Assembly (NCBI RefSeq): GCF_000940805.1
Contig: NZ_CP007142.1
Location: 5,990,593 to 6,054,592, forward strand
Source: Gynuella sunshinyii YC6258
GTDB lineage: Bacteria > Pseudomonadota > Gammaproteobacteria > Pseudomonadales > Natronospirillaceae
Length of the DNA stretch: 64,000 nt
Direction of reading: 5' to 3'
The translations under genes were made by a program, and so were the position numbers. Under the pieces are notes generated by a model. That model ran no database searches, was not told the DNA's origin, and worked only from the letters and a program-made list of their open reading frames with translations. Below are positions 41,412 to 55,050 of this stretch, piece by piece. How positions within the stretch are numbered: the stretch's first letter is position 1; each line of letters begins with the position of its first letter.

Positions 41412-43511
41412 TTAAGATTTATTAATAATCGCTTCTGCAATACTGCTTGGACATTCAGAGTACTGCGAAAATTCCATCGTGTATGAAGCACGGCCTTGCG
41501 ACATTGAGCGAAGATCGGTTGCGTAACCAAACATCTCACCCAATGGAACTTCGGCATTAATAATTTTTCCAGATGGACTGTCGTCCATTCCGTGCACAAT
41601 TCCACGACGACGGTTCAGGTCACCCATGACATCACCCATGTAATCTTCAGGCGTGACAACCTCGACCTTCATAACCGGCTCTAACAAAACCGCTTTACCT
41701 TTTTCCCGTAGCTGTTTGGTAGCCATGGAAGCCGCTATTTTGAACGCCATTTCGCTGGAGTCGACATCATGGTAAGAACCATCATGCAGAGTCGCCTTGA
41801 GGCCAAGCAAAGGATAACCGGCCAATACGCCGTTCTTCATTTGCTCTTCAACACCTTTTTGTACTGCTGGAATGTATTCTTTCGGGATCACACCACCAAC
41901 AATTGCATTCACAAACTCCAAACCTTCCGCATTATTATCTTCAGCCGGCTCGAATTTGATAACAACGTGACCATACTGACCACGCCCACCAGACTGACGG
42001 GCAAATTTATGGTCAATATCGATGGTCGCAGTAATACGCTCGCGATAAGCAACCTGAGGCTTACCAATGTTCGCCTCAACTTTAAATTCGCGACGCATAC
42101 GGTCCACAAGCACATCCAAATGAAGCTCACCCATACCAGCAATAATAGTCTGACCGGTTTCTTCATCAGTATGTACGCGGAAAGAAGGGTCTTCCTGAGC
42201 AAGCTTACCCAGAGCAATACCCATTTTTTCCTGGTCTGCTTTAGACTTAGGCTCAACAGCAACAGAAATAACTGGCTCAGGGAATTCCATACGCTCAAGA
42301 ACAATTTTACTGTTTAGGTCACAGAAAGTATCACCCGTTGTAACGTCCTTCACGCCAATAAGCGCAGCGATGTCACCAGCCAACACCTCTTTGATCTCTT
42401 CCCGGTTATTAGAGTGCATCTGAACCATTCGGCCAATACGCTCTTTCTTCTGCTTAACTGAGTTATAGACAGAATCACCAGAATTCAGCTTGCCGGAATA
42501 AACCCGAACAAACGTCAAAGTACCTACAAATGGGTCCGTGGCGATTTTAAATGCCAGCGCAGAAAATGGCGCATCATCGTCAGCTTCGCGCACTTCAATG
42601 GTTTCGCCATCTTCGAGGGTACCCTCAATAGCTTTAACTTCTGTTGGTGAAGGCATGAATTCGACAACAGCATCCAATACCGCTTGAACACCTTTATTTT
42701 TGAAAGCAGAACCGCCCAAAACCAATACAATATCATTTTCAAGGGTACGCTGACGCAGACCAGCCTTGATTTCTTCTTCACTCAAAGTACCTTCTTCAAG
42801 GTATTTATCCATGAGCTCATCGCTGGCTTCAGCTGCGGCTTCAAGCATCTGCTCACGCAGTTCTTCGCATTGAGCCTGAAGACTCTCCGGGACATCGGTA
42901 TAATCAAAAGTCATGCCCTGGTCTTCTTCATTCCAGATAATAGCTTTCATTTTGATCAGGTCGACAACACCCTTGAACTCTTCTTCCGCACCAATTGTCA
43001 TCTGAATTGGTACCGCACGCGCACCCAAACGTTCTTTAAGCTGCTCAACAACACGCAGATAATCTGCACCGGCACGGTCCATTTTGTTAACAAACACCAT
43101 GCGGGGCACTTCATATTTATTCGCCTGACGCCATACTGTTTCAGTCTGTGGCTGTACACCCGAAGAACCACACAAAACAACTACCGCACCATCCAACACA
43201 CGCAGAGAACGCTCTACCTCGATGGTAAAGTCCACGTGCCCCGGGGTGTCGATGATATTGATCCGATGTTGATCGAACTGCTGGGCCATGCCCTGCCAGA
43301 AACATGTAGTAGCAGCAGAAGTAATGGTAATACCACGCTCCTGCTCCTGCTCCATCCAGTCCATGGTGGCAGCGCCATCATGAACCTCACCAATCTTATG
43401 AGACAGACCGGTGTAGAAAAGAATACGCTCAGTGGTAGTGGTTTTACCAGCATCCACGTGAGCACAAATTCCGATATTACGATATCGATTAAGTGGAGTT
43501 TTGCGAGCCAC
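41412..43511 (-). CDS. fusA: Elongation factor G
   Basis: GTPase that moves tRNAs and mRNA by one codon after peptide bond formation and helps recycle ribosomes. The 699-residue protein (E. coli 704) has G1 [15 protein letters not shown] near residue 17, the ERGITI switch I, DTPGHVDF, and NKMD, then domains II-V ending with the [14 protein letters not shown] block ([14 protein letters not shown]). It lies 18 bases after rpsG and 36 before the tuf copy. A second, variant EF-G is not present in the window. Confidence 0.98.
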   Translation of the reverse strand: MARKTPLNRYRNIGICAHVDAGKTTTTERILFYTGLSHKIGEVHDGAATMDWMEQEQERGITITSAATTCFWQGMAQQFDQHRINIIDTPGHVDFTIEVERSLRVLDGAVVVLCGSSGVQPQTETVWRQANKYEVPRMVFVNKMDRAGADYLRVVEQLKERLGARAVPIQMTIGAEEEFKGVVDLIKMKAIIWNEEDQGMTFDYTDVPESLQAQCEELREQMLEAAAEASDELMDKYLEEGTLSEEEIKAGLRQRTLENDIVLVLGGSAFKNKGVQAVLDAVVEFMPSPTEVKAIEGTLEDGETIEVREADDDAPFSALAFKIATDPFVGTLTFVRVYSGKLNSGDSVYNSVKQKKERIGRMVQMHSNNREEIKEVLAGDIAALIGVKDVTTGDTFCDLNSKIVLERMEFPEPVISVAVEPKSKADQEKMGIALGKLAQEDPSFRVHTDEETGQTIIAGMGELHLDVLVDRMRREFKVEANIGKPQVAYRERITATIDIDHKFARQSGGRGQYGHVVIKFEPAEDNNAEGLEFVNAIVGGVIPKEYIPAVQKGVEEQMKNGVLAGYPLLGLKATLHDGSYHDVDSSEMAFKIAASMATKQLREKGKAVLLEPVMKVEVVTPEDYMGDVMGDLNRRRGIVHGMDDSPSGKIINAEVPLGEMFGYATDLRSMSQGRASYTMEFSQYSECPSSIAEAIINKS

Positions 43512-43529
43512 GACTCAGTCCTCTGTATT

Positions 43530-44051
<522 letters not shown>

Positions 44052-44078
44052 TTACTCTGATCTATAACGATTAAATGA

Positions 44079-44453
44079 TCAGCCCTTTGGACGTTTTGTA
44101 CCGTACTTCGAACGTCCTTGCTTACGATCGGCCACACCTGCGGTATCCAGAGAACCGCGGACTGTGTGATAGCGGACACCTGGCAAGTCTTTTACACGAC
44201 CGCCACGGATCAGAACAACACTGTGTTCCTGAAGGTTGTGACCTTCACCACCGATGTAGGAGTTAACTTCATATCCATTTGTCAAACGTACACGACAAAC
44301 CTTACGTAAAGCCGAGTTTGGCTTTTTAGGGGTTGTTGTAAATACGCGGGCACATACTCCGCGACGCTGAGGACAATTCTGCAGAGCAGGAACGTCACTC
44401 TTTTGTACTTTGCGTTTACGCGGCTTACGCACCAATTGGTTAATGGTTGCCAT
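44079..44453 (-). CDS. rpsL: 30S ribosomal protein S12
   Basis: Decoding-centre protein controlling accuracy; mutations at Lys43 and Lys88 (E. coli mature numbering) give streptomycin resistance. The 124 residues start [20 protein letters not shown] and contain [20 protein letters not shown] and [20 protein letters not shown], so the resistance-associated lysines are present in the sensitive form. It is the first gene of the str operon, with its own promoter at 44526-44554. Confidence 0.98.
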   Translation of the reverse strand: MATINQLVRKPRKRKVQKSDVPALQNCPQRRGVCARVFTTTPKKPNSALRKVCRVRLTNGYEVNSYIGGEGHNLQEHSVVLIRGGRVKDLPGVRYHTVRGSLDTAGVADRKQGRSKYGTKRPKG

Positions 44454-44482
44454 TAAGCCTTTACCTCACTTGCTTCTATAAA

Positions 44483-44512
44483 TAAAAATGCCCGGAGAAT
44501 GCTCCGGACATG
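44483..44512 (-). terminator. Intrinsic terminator-like hairpin in the rpoC-rpsL gap
   Basis: On the minus strand CCGGAG and CTCCGG pair around CATT, extended by ATG...CAT, and are followed by an AU-rich run with five T. It would end rpoBC transcripts, but it lies downstream of the rpsL promoter and so is also part of the str leader, where it may attenuate. Confidence 0.8.
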
Positions 44513-44525
44513 GAAAAGGACGCGA

Positions 44526-44554
44526 ATTCTATTGACGGCCTTGTTGCTAGTCAA
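44526..44554 (-). promoter_or_regulatory. Promoter of the str operon (rpsL-rpsG-fusA-tuf)
   Basis: On the minus strand -35 TTGACT (44549-44554), a 17-base spacer and -10 TAGAAT (44526-44531), followed by TCGCGTCC. The stretch AATTCGCGTCC after the -10 centre is shared with the S10 promoter. It begins only about 19 bases past the rpoC stop codon. Confidence 0.85.
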
Positions 44555-44572
44555 GTCATTTGAACTCGTAAA

Positions 44573-47500
44573 CTACTTGTTCAAAGCCTCTGTCAAGGCT
44601 GCTTCGACTTCACTTGCGGTTGCGGTCGCAAAACGTTCACCACCACCTTTGGCCGCACGTTTACGTTTGCGCTCACTGTGATATGCCAAGCCTGTACCTG
44701 CCGGAATCAGTCGACCAACAGCGACATTCTCTTTCAAGCCACGAAGGAAGTCCTGTTTACCCGAAACAGCACCCTCGGTCAGAACACGAGTTGTCTCCTG
44801 GAAGGAGGCTGCTGACAGGAATGATTCTGTAGCAAGTGAAGCCTTGGTAATACCAAGCAACACCCTCTCATACTTGGCGCCCTGTTTACCTTCTGCTGCG
44901 ATACGCTCATTCTCTTCGAGAACCGATACATACTCGACCTGATCGCCTTTGATAAAGCCTGTATCGCCACTGTCAAGAATGATAACCTTACGTAGCATTT
45001 GGCGGATGATCACTTCGATATGCTTATCGTTGATCACAACGCCTTGTAAGCGATAGACCTCCTGAATCTCATTAACAATATATCTTGCCAGTTCACGTAC
45101 TCCGCGAATGCGCAAAATGTCATGAGGATTCATCGGACCGTCGGAAATCACCTCACCTTTTTCAACCTGTTCGCCTTCGAACACGTTCAAATGACGCCAC
45201 TTCGGAATCAGCTCTTCATATCCCTCTCCTTCGGTCGGACTGATCTGAAGACGCTTTTTGCCCTTGGTTTCTTTACCGAAACCAAAAACACCACTAATTT
45301 CAGCAAGAATCGCTGATTCTTTTGGCTTACGCGCTTCGAACAGGTCTGCAACCCGTGGAAGACCCCCAGTAATATCTTTGTTACCGGAAGTTTCCTGAGG
45401 AATCCTGGCAATAACATCACCTACTTTAACCCGATCACCATTAGAGAGGTTAAGCAATGCGCCATCTGGCAGGAAGTACTGTGCCGGTTGACCGGCTTCA
45501 CCGAATGTCAGCTCTACACCGTCTTCATCCACCAGCTTAATTAACGGACGAATATCTTTACCTGCGGCACTACGATCTTTCTGATGAATCACTTCTGTTG
45601 AAGTAACACCGGTCAACTCATCAACTTTGGAGTTAACAGTAATACCGTCTTCCAAGCCGATAAAGGACACGTATCCAGACGTTTCTGCCACAATCGGGTG
45701 TGTATGCGGATCCCATTTAGCGACAATCTCACCAGCTTCCACAGAGGTACCTGACTTAACCGAAATCACAGCACCATAAGGGAGCTTATATCGCTCTCTT
45801 TCTCTACCATGCTCATCCGCTACAGCCAGCACACCAGAACGGGAAACCGCAACCAAGTCGCCATTGTCCCGTTCTACGGTCTTGAGATTATGCAGGTTGG
45901 CAACACCACCATGTTTAACCTGAACACTGTCCGCCACCGCTGACCTGGAAGCAGCTCCACCAATGTGGAAAGTCCGCATGGTCAACTGTGTACCTGGCTC
46001 ACCAATGGACTGAGCGGCCATGATACCGATAGCCTCACCGATATTAACCAAGTGTCCACGAGCCAGATCACGGCCATAGCATTTTGCACAAACACCGTAG
46101 TGAGTTTCACAGCTGATCGCCGAACGAACTCGAATCTGATCAATACCCCATTCGTCAATACTACGAACCCATTTCTCATCAATCAGGGTACCGGCGGGAA
46201 TTGCAACATCGTCAGAACCTGGCATCAGTACGTCATTAGCTGCCGTACGACCCAACACCTGCTGACCAAGCCCAACTACCACGTCACCACCTTCGATGAT
46301 TGGCTCCATGATGACGCCTTCCTCGGTGCCACAATCGACTTCGGTAATCACAACATCTTGAGCCACATCCACCAAACGACGAGTCAGATAACCAGAGTTA
46401 GCCGTTTTCAGAGCGGTATCCGCCAAACCTTTACGTGCCCCGTGGGTCGAGGAGAAGTATTCACCCACCGACAAACCTTCGCGGAAGTTCGCCTTAATCG
46501 GGTTCTCAATAATAGACCCGTCAGGTTTGGCCATCAGACCTCGCATACCAGATAACTGACGCATCTGTGCTGGTGAACCCCGGGCGCCGGAATCAGCATA
46601 CATATATACCGAGTTGAATGATTCTTGCTCGAGCTCAGCGCCGGTCTTATCGTAAGTCTTTTCCTTGGAAAGGTTTTGCATCATCGCTCTCGCTACTTGT
46701 TCATTAGCGCGAGACCAGATATCAACAACCTTGTTATATTTTTCCCCTTGGGTCACCAAACCGGAAGCGTACTGCTCTTCGATTTCTGAGACTTCGGCGT
46801 CAGCTTTGGCAATAATCTCTACTTTCTCAGCCGGAATCTCGAAGTCATTTACACCAATTGAAGAGCCTGAACGGGTTGCCTGACGGAACCCCATATACAT
46901 AACCTGGTCAGCAAAGATAACTGTCTCTTTTAGACCAACCATGCGGTAAGCTTCGTTCAACAACCGGGAAATTGCCTTTTTCTTCATTGGCTGGTTCACC
47001 AACTCGTAAGGCATGCCTTTAGGCACAATACCCCACAGAATGACCCGGCCAACCGTGGTTTCCTTAATACTGCGTTGATAAGTTTTGATCCCATCCTCAT
47101 CAATCAGTACTTCAGAAATCCGACATTTAATCCTGGCATGCAATTCAACTTTTTTGGCACCGTAAGCCCGTTCCACTTCTTCCGGATCGGCAAATACCAT
47201 GCCTTCGCCTAGCGCATTAACCCTTTCCCGAGTCATATAATAGAGACCCAATACAACGTCCTGCGAAGGAACGATAATCGGCTCACCATTGGCTGGAGAA
47301 AGTACGTTGTTGGTAGACATCATCAGCGCACGTGCTTCTAACTGTGCTTCCAAAGTCAGCGGAATGTGAACCGCCATCTGGTCGCCATCAAAGTCAGCAT
47401 TATAAGCAGCACAAACCAATGGATGCAGCTGAATAGCTTTACCTTCAATTAGGACAGGTTCGAAGGCCTGAATACCCAATCTGTGAAGCGTTGGAGCCCG

Positions 47501-48772
47501 GTTCAATAGTACAGGGTGCTCACGGATAACCTCATCGAGAATATCCCAGACCACAGACTCTTCACGTTCTACCATTTTCTTGGCTGCTTTGATGGTTGTT
47601 GCCAAACCTCTCAATTCAAGCTTGCTGAAAATAAATGGCTTAAACAATTCGAGAGCCATCTTCTTGGGCAGCCCACACTGATGCAACCGTAATGTTGGCC
47701 CTACCACGATCACTGAACGCCCAGAATAGTCGACCCGTTTACCTAAAAGGTTCTGACGGAAACGACCTTGCTTCCCTTTGATCATGTCTGCCAAAGACTT
47801 TAATGGGCGACGGTTGGAGCCAGTGATCGCTCTACCACGACGACCATTATCCAATAGGGCGTCAACGGATTCCTGTAACATCCGCTTTTCGTTACGCACA
47901 ATAATGTCAGGAGCCGAAAGCTCCAAAAGTCTCTTCAACCGGTTATTACGGTTAATAACCCGGCGGTACAAATCGTTGAGGTCGGATGTTGCAAAGCGTC
48001 CACCATCCAGCGGCACCAACGGTCTCAAATCTGGCGGCAAAACAGGAAGAACTGTCATTACCATCCATTCCGGACTGTTGCCTGAGCGATAGAAACTCTC
48101 AAGCAGTTTCAAACGCTTGGATAATTTTTTAATCTTTGTCTCTGAATTTGTAGAAGGAATTTCCTCACGGATTTGAGCGATTTCCTCTTCCAGGTCGATA
48201 TCTTCGAGCAGTTTTTGAACTGCCTCAGCTCCCATGCGGGCATCAAAATCATCGCCAAACTCTTCGATTGCTTCGTAGTATTCTTCATCTGTCAGCAATT
48301 GCCCCTTATCCAGAGTCGTCAAACCGGGATCAATTACCACAAAGCTTTCGTAATACAGAATCCGCTCAATATCACGAAGTGTCATATCCAGCATCAAACC
48401 AATACGTGAAGGCAATGATTTCAAAAACCATATGTGGGCAACTGGAGCAGCAAGTTCAATATGGCCCATACGGTCACGACGCACTTTCGTTTGCGTGACT
48501 TCAACACCACATTTTTCACAGATGACACCGCGATGCTTGAGTCGCTTATATTTTCCACAAAGACATTCGTAATCTTTAATTGGGCCAAATATGCGAGCAC
48601 AAAACAAACCATCACGTTCTGGCTTGAATGTACGATAGTTAATAGTCTCTGGTTTCTTAACTTCACCATAAGACCATGACCGAATCATATCTGGAGACGC
48701 CAAACCGATTCGGATGGAGTCAAACTCCTCAGAGTGTGATTGCGATTTCAGCAAACCTAACAAATCTTTCAT
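44573..48772 (-). CDS. rpoC: RNA polymerase beta' subunit
   Basis: Largest subunit of RNA polymerase, carrying the catalytic Mg ions and the clamp. The 1399-residue protein (E. coli 1407) starts [20 protein letters not shown] and has the N-terminal zinc site [19 protein letters not shown] near residue 70. The catalytic NADFDGDQM lies around 460, and a second zinc cluster [16 protein letters not shown] around 890. It follows rpoB by 85 bases, with its promoter upstream of the rpl genes. Confidence 0.98.
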   Translation of the reverse strand: MKDLLGLLKSQSHSEEFDSIRIGLASPDMIRSWSYGEVKKPETINYRTFKPERDGLFCARIFGPIKDYECLCGKYKRLKHRGVICEKCGVEVTQTKVRRDRMGHIELAAPVAHIWFLKSLPSRIGLMLDMTLRDIERILYYESFVVIDPGLTTLDKGQLLTDEEYYEAIEEFGDDFDARMGAEAVQKLLEDIDLEEEIAQIREEIPSTNSETKIKKLSKRLKLLESFYRSGNSPEWMVMTVLPVLPPDLRPLVPLDGGRFATSDLNDLYRRVINRNNRLKRLLELSAPDIIVRNEKRMLQESVDALLDNGRRGRAITGSNRRPLKSLADMIKGKQGRFRQNLLGKRVDYSGRSVIVVGPTLRLHQCGLPKKMALELFKPFIFSKLELRGLATTIKAAKKMVEREESVVWDILDEVIREHPVLLNRAPTLHRLGIQAFEPVLIEGKAIQLHPLVCAAYNADFDGDQMAVHIPLTLEAQLEARALMMSTNNVLSPANGEPIIVPSQDVVLGLYYMTRERVNALGEGMVFADPEEVERAYGAKKVELHARIKCRISEVLIDEDGIKTYQRSIKETTVGRVILWGIVPKGMPYELVNQPMKKKAISRLLNEAYRMVGLKETVIFADQVMYMGFRQATRSGSSIGVNDFEIPAEKVEIIAKADAEVSEIEEQYASGLVTQGEKYNKVVDIWSRANEQVARAMMQNLSKEKTYDKTGAELEQESFNSVYMYADSGARGSPAQMRQLSGMRGLMAKPDGSIIENPIKANFREGLSVGEYFSSTHGARKGLADTALKTANSGYLTRRLVDVAQDVVITEVDCGTEEGVIMEPIIEGGDVVVGLGQQVLGRTAANDVLMPGSDDVAIPAGTLIDEKWVRSIDEWGIDQIRVRSAISCETHYGVCAKCYGRDLARGHLVNIGEAIGIMAAQSIGEPGTQLTMRTFHIGGAASRSAVADSVQVKHGGVANLHNLKTVERDNGDLVAVSRSGVLAVADEHGRERERYKLPYGAVISVKSGTSVEAGEIVAKWDPHTHPIVAETSGYVSFIGLEDGITVNSKVDELTGVTSTEVIHQKDRSAAGKDIRPLIKLVDEDGVELTFGEAGQPAQYFLPDGALLNLSNGDRVKVGDVIARIPQETSGNKDITGGLPRVADLFEARKPKESAILAEISGVFGFGKETKGKKRLQISPTEGEGYEELIPKWRHLNVFEGEQVEKGEVISDGPMNPHDILRIRGVRELARYIVNEIQEVYRLQGVVINDKHIEVIIRQMLRKVIILDSGDTGFIKGDQVEYVSVLEENERIAAEGKQGAKYERVLLGITKASLATESFLSAASFQETTRVLTEGAVSGKQDFLRGLKENVAVGRLIPAGTGLAYHSERKRKRAAKGGGERFATATASEVEAALTEALNK

Positions 48773-48857
48773 CTATTTCACTCCCGCTTGCTGGGTTGAA
48801 ACGCGGGCGCAAACGCACCCTGTTTCTAAGTCCGAATTCAAATGCATGCCACTACGA

Positions 48858-51800
48858 CTATTCATCGTTTTCCAGTTCCATATCGATGCCAAGAGAACGA
48901 ACCTCTTTCACCAATACGTTAAAGGCTTCCGGCATACCTGGCTCCATCTTGTGGTTACCATCGACAATATTTTTGTACATTTTGGTCCGGCCATTCACGT
49001 CATCCGACTTAACAGTAAGCATTTCCTGTAGAGTGTAGGCTGCTCCATATGCTTCCAGAGCCCAGACCTCCATCTCCCCGAAACGCTGGCCACCAAACTG
49101 GGCTTTACCACCAAGTGGCTGCTGGGTAACCAAACTGTAAGAGCCGGTGGAACGTGCATGCATTTTATCGTCAACCAAGTGATTCAATTTCAGCATGTAC
49201 ATGTAACCAACGGTTGTCTGGCGGTCGAAAGCCTCACCGGTACGACCATCCCACAGCTGCATTTGACCAGAATCCGAATAACCCGCCAAACGAAGTAATT
49301 CTTTGATTTCAGCTTCTTTTGCACCATCAAACACTGGTGTCGCAACGGGCAAACCACCCTTAAGGTTATTAGCAAGATCAATAATCTCAGCATCTGTCAT
49401 TTCATCAATAGATTCATGACGGTAGCCTTGACCAGTCTGATTGTAGATCTTATTCAGAAACTCACGTAAATCCGCGACTGCACGCTGCTGCTCAACCATT
49501 TCATTGATCTTGCGACCAATGCCTTTTGCAGCAAGCCCCATATGTGTTTCCAGCACCTGACCAACGTTCATCCGCGATGGCACACCCAGAGGGTTCAGCA
49601 CCACATCAACAGGCTCACCGTTTTCATCATAGGGCATATCTTCGACAGGCATAATCACTGAGACCACACCCTTGTTTCCATGCCGACCGGCCATTTTGTC
49701 ACCAGGCTGGATCTTGCGTTTCACAGCGACATAAACTTTGACAATTTTCAAAACCCCTGGTGCCAGATCATCTCCGGACTGCAGCTTCTTCTTCTTATCA
49801 TCAAAGCGTTTTTCGTGATCTTTGCGGGTTTCTTCCAAGCCCTCTTCTGCTTTTTCCAACAGGTCGACTAGAGACTCTTCCTGCATTCTCAGCTTGAACC
49901 ACTGTTCATGAGGCAACGTCTGCAAATACTCCGCAGTGATAACATCACCTTTTGTGAGGTTCGGACCACCTGCAGCAGCTTGACCAACGAGAGCACTCGC
50001 CAAACGCTCGAAAGTTGCTTGTTCGATAATCTTAAATTCGGTGTTCAGATCCTTACGGAATGCTTCTAATTGCATTCTTTCGATATCTTTTGCCCGCTGA
50101 TCTTTTTCGACACCGTCGCGAGTAAAAATCTGCACATCGATAACAGTACCACGCGTTCCCCCTTTTACACGCAAAGAGGTATCTTTTACATCAGAGGCCT
50201 TTTCACCGAAAATAGCACGTAACAGTTTTTCTTCCGGTGTCAGCTGAGTTTCGCTTTTGGGCGTAACTTTACCAACCAGAATATCACCAGGCCCAACGTC
50301 TGCACCGATATAAACAACGCCGCTTTCGTCGAGTTTGGCTAACGCAGATTCACCAACATTTGGAATATCTGCTGTAATTTCCTCAGGACCTAACTTGGTA
50401 TCACGGGCAATACAGGTCATTTCTTGAATATGAACCGTTGTAAAACGGTCATCCTGCACAACACGTTCGGACAAAAGAATAGAGTCTTCGAAGTTGTAGC
50501 CGTTCCAGGGCATAAATGCGATACGCATATTCTGACCCAGGGCCAGTTCCCCCATATCTGTTGACGGACCATCTGCCATGATGTCACCACGACTGATTTT
50601 GTCCCCAGTGCTCACAAGAGTCTTCTGGTTAATACAGGTATTCTGGTTAGAACGGGTGTACTTGGTGAGATTGTAAATATCAACACCTGCTTCACCTGCC
50701 ACAACTTCTTCATTATCAACACGTACCACAATACGGCTAGCATCAACAGATTCAACAACACCACCACGTTGTGCTACCACACAAACACCAGAATCACGGG
50801 CCACGGCCAGCTCTATACCGGTTCCGACCAGCGGCTTTTCCGCTTTCAATGTAGGAACCGCCTGCCGTTGCATGTTTGATCCCATCAAAGCCCGGTTCGC
50901 GTCATCATGCTCCAGGAAAGGAATCAGAGATGCTGCGACCGACACAACCTGGCGGGGAGAAACATCCATGAAATCTACTTTTTCGATCGGCGCCAGTGTA
51001 AATTCGCCCTGGTGACGCACCTGAACAAGCTCACCCTGAATGTTACCTTCCGCATCCAACGGTACGTTGGCCTGAGCAATAGTGTGCGCAGCTTCATCAA
51101 TAGCGGACAAATAGGCAATCTCGTTAGTTGCTTTGCCTTCTACAACCTTACGATAAGGGGTTTCAAGGAAACCGTAGCTGTTGGTTCTGGCATAGGTAGA
51201 CAACGAGTTAATCAGCCCGATGTTTGGACCTTCAGGGGTTTCAATAGGACATACCCGACCATAGTGAGTTGGATGTACGTCACGGACCTCGAAACCAGCA
51301 CGATCTCGGGTAAGACCACCGGGACCTAGGGCTGACACACGACGCTTATGAGTAACTTCAGAAAGCGGATTATTCTGATCCATAAACTGAGACAGCTGCG
51401 ATGAACCAAAAAACTCTTTAACTGCTGCGGCGACTGGCTTGGCATTAATGAGATCCTGAGGCATCAGACCTTCGCTTTCTGCCATTGACAATCGTTCACG
51501 TACAGCTCGCTCCACACGAACCAGTCCAACCCGAAACTGGTTCTCAGCCATTTCACCAACAGAGCGAATACGACGGTTACCCAAGTGATCGATGTCGTCG
51601 ACTCGGCCATTCCCGTTACGAATATCAATCAGTGTCTTTAACACATCGATAATGTCGTGACTGTCCAGCACGCCACTACCTTTTTCTTCATTTCTACCAA
51701 GCCGGCGATTGAATTTCATCCGCCCAACTGCAGAAAGATCATAACGCTCTTCGGAGAAAAACAGGTTTTGAAACAGGTTTTCAGCAGATTCTTTTGTTGG

Positions 51801-52940
51801 TGGCTCACCAGGACGCATCATTCGATAGATTTCAACCAATGCTTCCAGTTGAGTATTGGTCGGATCGATTCTAAGAGTCTCTGAGACAAACGGTCCACAA
51901 TCAAGGTCATTAGTATAAAGAACCTGAATTTGTTTCAGGCCGGAAGCTCTGACCGACGTAATCAGGTCGGGAGTAACTTCGGTATTACAAGGAGCCAGTA
52001 TTTCGCCGGTTTTTGGGTCAACAATATCACGGGCTATCGTACGGCCAAGCATATATGCATCTGGCACTTCGAGCTCGCTAATTCCGGCTTTTTCCATCAG
52101 CTTGATGTGACGCGCGGTAATCCGTCGCCCTTCTTCGATAATTACATTACCTGAACCATCTTTGATTTCAAACTGCGCAGTTTCACCTTTGAGCCTGTCA
52201 GAGATCAAATCAAATTTAAAGCCTTCTGTCTCAACACGATATTCGGTCGTAGTGAAAAACATTTCCAGCACCTCCTGACTTGTAAAGCCAAGAGCGCGCA
52301 ATAAAATAGTAGCTGGTAACTTTCTTCTGCGATCGATACGCACGAACACATTATCTTTCGGGTCAAATTCAAAATCCAACCACGAACCACGATAAGGAAT
52401 TACCCTTGCTGAAAACAACAGTTTTCCGGAAGAATGGGTCTTACCTTTATCGTGATCAAAAAACACGCCCGGAGATCGATGTAACTGAGAAACAATAACC
52501 CGTTCAGTACCATTAATGACAAAAGTACCGTTGTCTGTCATGAGCGGAATTTCGCCCATGTAAACTTCTTGTTCCTTGATGTCTTTAATAGCTTTGGATG
52601 GCGACTCTTTATCGTAAATTATTAGCCGCACCTTCACACGCAGTGGTGCTGCATACGTTACTCCCCGCAATTGACATTCCTTGACATCAAAAGTGGGTTC
52701 TCCCAATCGATAACTTACATACTCCAACGCAGCATTTCCGGAATAACTAACAATAGGAAATACCGACTTAAATGCTGCGTGCAAACCTTCATCAACACGC
52801 TTATCTGGAGACAGTCCGGCTTGTAAAAAACTACGATAGCTGTCCAATTGAATGGCCAGCAAATAAGGCAGCTCCATGACCGGAGGCAATTTACCGAAAT
52901 CCTTACGGATACGCTTTTTCTCTGTGTAGGAGTAAGCCAT
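48858..52940 (-). CDS. rpoB: RNA polymerase beta subunit
   Basis: Second catalytic subunit, lining the RNA-DNA hybrid and binding rifampicin. The 1360 residues (E. coli 1342) begin [20 protein letters not shown]. The rifampicin region reads [31 protein letters not shown], with the usual sensitive residues (Asp, His, Ser). [15 protein letters not shown] and the C-terminal [20 protein letters not shown] are present. It is separated from rplL by a 198-base gap that holds two hairpins. Confidence 0.98.
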   Translation of the reverse strand: MAYSYTEKKRIRKDFGKLPPVMELPYLLAIQLDSYRSFLQAGLSPDKRVDEGLHAAFKSVFPIVSYSGNAALEYVSYRLGEPTFDVKECQLRGVTYAAPLRVKVRLIIYDKESPSKAIKDIKEQEVYMGEIPLMTDNGTFVINGTERVIVSQLHRSPGVFFDHDKGKTHSSGKLLFSARVIPYRGSWLDFEFDPKDNVFVRIDRRRKLPATILLRALGFTSQEVLEMFFTTTEYRVETEGFKFDLISDRLKGETAQFEIKDGSGNVIIEEGRRITARHIKLMEKAGISELEVPDAYMLGRTIARDIVDPKTGEILAPCNTEVTPDLITSVRASGLKQIQVLYTNDLDCGPFVSETLRIDPTNTQLEALVEIYRMMRPGEPPTKESAENLFQNLFFSEERYDLSAVGRMKFNRRLGRNEEKGSGVLDSHDIIDVLKTLIDIRNGNGRVDDIDHLGNRRIRSVGEMAENQFRVGLVRVERAVRERLSMAESEGLMPQDLINAKPVAAAVKEFFGSSQLSQFMDQNNPLSEVTHKRRVSALGPGGLTRDRAGFEVRDVHPTHYGRVCPIETPEGPNIGLINSLSTYARTNSYGFLETPYRKVVEGKATNEIAYLSAIDEAAHTIAQANVPLDAEGNIQGELVQVRHQGEFTLAPIEKVDFMDVSPRQVVSVAASLIPFLEHDDANRALMGSNMQRQAVPTLKAEKPLVGTGIELAVARDSGVCVVAQRGGVVESVDASRIVVRVDNEEVVAGEAGVDIYNLTKYTRSNQNTCINQKTLVSTGDKISRGDIMADGPSTDMGELALGQNMRIAFMPWNGYNFEDSILLSERVVQDDRFTTVHIQEMTCIARDTKLGPEEITADIPNVGESALAKLDESGVVYIGADVGPGDILVGKVTPKSETQLTPEEKLLRAIFGEKASDVKDTSLRVKGGTRGTVIDVQIFTRDGVEKDQRAKDIERMQLEAFRKDLNTEFKIIEQATFERLASALVGQAAAGGPNLTKGDVITAEYLQTLPHEQWFKLRMQEESLVDLLEKAEEGLEETRKDHEKRFDDKKKKLQSGDDLAPGVLKIVKVYVAVKRKIQPGDKMAGRHGNKGVVSVIMPVEDMPYDENGEPVDVVLNPLGVPSRMNVGQVLETHMGLAAKGIGRKINEMVEQQRAVADLREFLNKIYNQTGQGYRHESIDEMTDAEIIDLANNLKGGLPVATPVFDGAKEAEIKELLRLAGYSDSGQMQLWDGRTGEAFDRQTTVGYMYMLKLNHLVDDKMHARSTGSYSLVTQQPLGGKAQFGGQRFGEMEVWALEAYGAAYTLQEMLTVKSDDVNGRTKMYKNIVDGNHKMEPGMPEAFNVLVKEVRSLGIDMELENDE

Positions 52941-53066
52941 CAGTATTCCTCAGTTAGTTACCTGAAAGACGCCCTCACACAGGACGTCTACTTTCTAAAT
53001 TCTTGCGATAATTCGCACACATTTTACCCCGTCAATGGGATAAAAATTCTTTTTCACTATAACGGA

Positions 53067-53101
53067 AAATGGCCGGCAGCACTTTTTGCTACCAGCCATT
53101 T
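53067..53101 (-). promoter_or_regulatory. Attenuator/processing hairpin between rplL and rpoB
   Basis: On the minus strand AAATGGCTGGTAGCA pairs with TGCTGCCGGCCATTT (15-base stem, two G-U pairs) around a 5-base loop. A second hairpin, TACGACC...GGTCGTA, lies at 53106-53126, closer to rplL. E. coli has an attenuator and an RNase III site in the same gap, which balance ribosomal protein and polymerase output. Confidence 0.75.
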
Positions 53102-53138
53102 AAATTACGACCGGCTTATGGTCGTATATATCAAAGAG

Positions 53139-53513
53139 TTACTTGAGTTCGACCGATGCACCAGCTTCTTCAAGTTTTTTCTTCATTTCTTCAGCTTCGT
53201 CTTTACCTGCGGCTTCTTTCAAAGTTGCTGGAGCGCCATCAACGGCCGCTTTAGCTTCTTTCAGACCCAGACCAGTTAACTCACGAACAACCTTGATGAC
53301 GTTAACTTTTTTCTCACCTGCAGAGGTCAGAACAACATCAAATTCAGTTTTTTCTTCAGCAGCTTCAGCAGCAGCAGCAGGAGCAGCTGCAACCGCAACT
53401 GCAGCTTGTGCAGAAACGCCAAATTTTTCTTCCATTGCTTCAACTAAAGCAACAACATCCATAACAGACATTTCAGCAATAGCATTCAAAATATCGTCTT
53501 TAGACAGAGCCAT
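53139..53513 (-). CDS. rplL: 50S ribosomal protein L7/L12
   Basis: Stalk protein that recruits translation GTPases. The 124 residues comprise an N-terminal dimerisation helix ([20 protein letters not shown]), an alanine-rich hinge ([15 protein letters not shown]), and the C-terminal domain with [20 protein letters not shown]. It is placed 53 bases after rplJ. Confidence 0.98.
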   Translation of the reverse strand: MALSKDDILNAIAEMSVMDVVALVEAMEEKFGVSAQAAVAVAAAPAAAAEAAEEKTEFDVVLTSAGEKKVNVIKVVRELTGLGLKEAKAAVDGAPATLKEAAGKDEAEEMKKKLEEAGASVELK

Positions 53514-53566
53514 GTTTTTTCTCCAAATTTAAATAATCTAAACAACTCGCAAATTCACGAAGTCTA

Positions 53567-54097
53567 TTAAGCAGCGTCTTTCTTTTGATCTCTAACAGCT
53601 GCAACAACACGGGTGATTTTCGCAGGAACCTCATTAAAGGTACGAACCAACTTGGTAATTGGTGCCAATGTAACACTGGCCAACATACCAAGAGCCTGTT
53701 CACGCGTCGGAAGGCTGGCCAGACGTTCAATCTGATCAGCACCCAACAACTCACCACCTACCGATAAAGCTTTAACTTCAAACTTGTCATTTTGCTTGGC
53801 AAAATCTTTGAACAGCCGAGCAGCTGCTCCAGGATCTTCCATGGAAAATGCTAACAAGCTTGGACCCTTGAAAGAGTCCTGAGTACAAACATACTCAGTC
53901 GCTTCTACAGCCCTACGTGCCAGAGTGTTACGAACAACACGCAAATAAACGTTTTGTTCGCGAGCACTAGCACGCAGTCTTGTCATGTCTTCAACAGTAA
54001 CGCCACGAGCGTCAGCAATTACCAGAGACAACGCTTTACCGGCCACTTCATTGACCTCTGCGACAATCGTCTTTTTGTCTTCGAGATTAAGTGCCAC
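53567..54097 (-). CDS. rplJ: 50S ribosomal protein L10
   Basis: Base of the ribosomal stalk that holds L7/L12 dimers; in E. coli the L10-L12 complex represses its own mRNA. The 176 residues (E. coli 165) begin [20 protein letters not shown] after a GTG start at 54097, which has CTGGAG upstream. An L10-type leader precedes it. Confidence 0.97.
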   Translation of the reverse strand: MALNLEDKKTIVAEVNEVAGKALSLVIADARGVTVEDMTRLRASAREQNVYLRVVRNTLARRAVEATEYVCTQDSFKGPSLLAFSMEDPGAAARLFKDFAKQNDKFEVKALSVGGELLGADQIERLASLPTREQALGMLASVTLAPITKLVRTFNEVPAKITRVVAAVRDQKKDAA

Positions 54098-54109
54098 TTT
54101 GGTTCTCCA

Positions 54110-54330
54110 GGATCTCGAGTATTAACATACTCATTCAACCGAAACCCAAACTACCGGGTTTGTTTCAACGGTTGCAGAATCCCACGGCTCAATGTCCGGG
54201 GTCTACACCATCTGCGTAGGACATTAAGAGCTAGTGACAATCTTTGTTTTTAAGACCATCATTTGCTCACCTACGGTCTTTGACGGCTCCTACTCAGCAA
54301 GCCAAGCAGAAACCCCAAAGTCCTAATTCG
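54110..54330 (-). ncRNA. L10 leader, autoregulatory mRNA structure
   Basis: The 255-base rplA-rplJ gap contains, on the minus strand at 54268-54293, GTCAAAGACCGTAGGTG, the conserved core of the L10 leader, plus paired CTTAATGTCC / GGACATTGAG elements nearer to rplJ. In E. coli, L10-L12 binding here blocks rplJ translation. Boundaries are approximate. Confidence 0.78.
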
Positions 54331-54352
54331 ATCAACTTTATCAGTTAACCTA

Positions 54353-55048
54353 CTAAATATTTAAAGAGCTTTGATCAATTACCAAGCCCGGGCCCATAGT
54401 TGAAGAAATAGAAACTTTCTTCAGATAAACACCCTTAGAACTAGAAGGCTTTAACTTTTTCAAGTCGCTAACCAATGCTTCTACGTTCTCTTTCAAAGCT
54501 ACCGCATCAAAGGTTATCTTGCCAACTGACGCGTGGATAATACCGTTTTTATCAGTACGGAATCTCGCCTGTCCTGACTTAGCGTTTTTAACAGCTGTAG
54601 CTACATCAGGAGTAACCGTTCCCACTTTAGGGTTTGGCATCAAACCTCTGGGACCTAACAATTGACCTAACTGACCAACCACTCTCATAGCATCAGGTGC
54701 GGCTATCACGACACCAAAGTTCAGATCGCCACCCTTAATCTGTTCTGCCAGGTCTTCCATACCTACGGCTTCTGCCCCAGCTTCTTTTGCCGCTTCTGCA
54801 GCCGCACCTTGTGCGAATACAGCTACACGAACCTCTTTTCCGGTTCCATGAGGTAGAACGGTCGAACCACGAACATTCTGATCACTTTTACGGGCATCAA
54901 TACCCAGGTTTACAGATACATCAATGGCTTCAACAAACTTCACTGAAGAAACTTCTTTAAGCAGAGCGACTGCATCTTCAAACGAATATGCTTTAGTGCT
55001 ATCAATTTTTTCCGCTATTGCTTTAGCTCTCTTTGACAACTTCGCCAT
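54353..55048 (-). CDS. rplA: 50S ribosomal protein L1
   Basis: Mobile stalk protein at the E site; in E. coli it represses the L11-L1 mRNA. The 231 residues (E. coli 234) include [40 protein letters not shown] and a C-terminal [13 protein letters not shown]. It lies 2 bases after rplK. Confidence 0.98.
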   Translation of the reverse strand: MAKLSKRAKAIAEKIDSTKAYSFEDAVALLKEVSSVKFVEAIDVSVNLGIDARKSDQNVRGSTVLPHGTGKEVRVAVFAQGAAAEAAKEAGAEAVGMEDLAEQIKGGDLNFGVVIAAPDAMRVVGQLGQLLGPRGLMPNPKVGTVTPDVATAVKNAKSGQARFRTDKNGIIHASVGKITFDAVALKENVEALVSDLKKLKPSSSKGVYLKKVSISSTMGPGLVIDQSSLNI

Positions 55049-55050
55049 GA

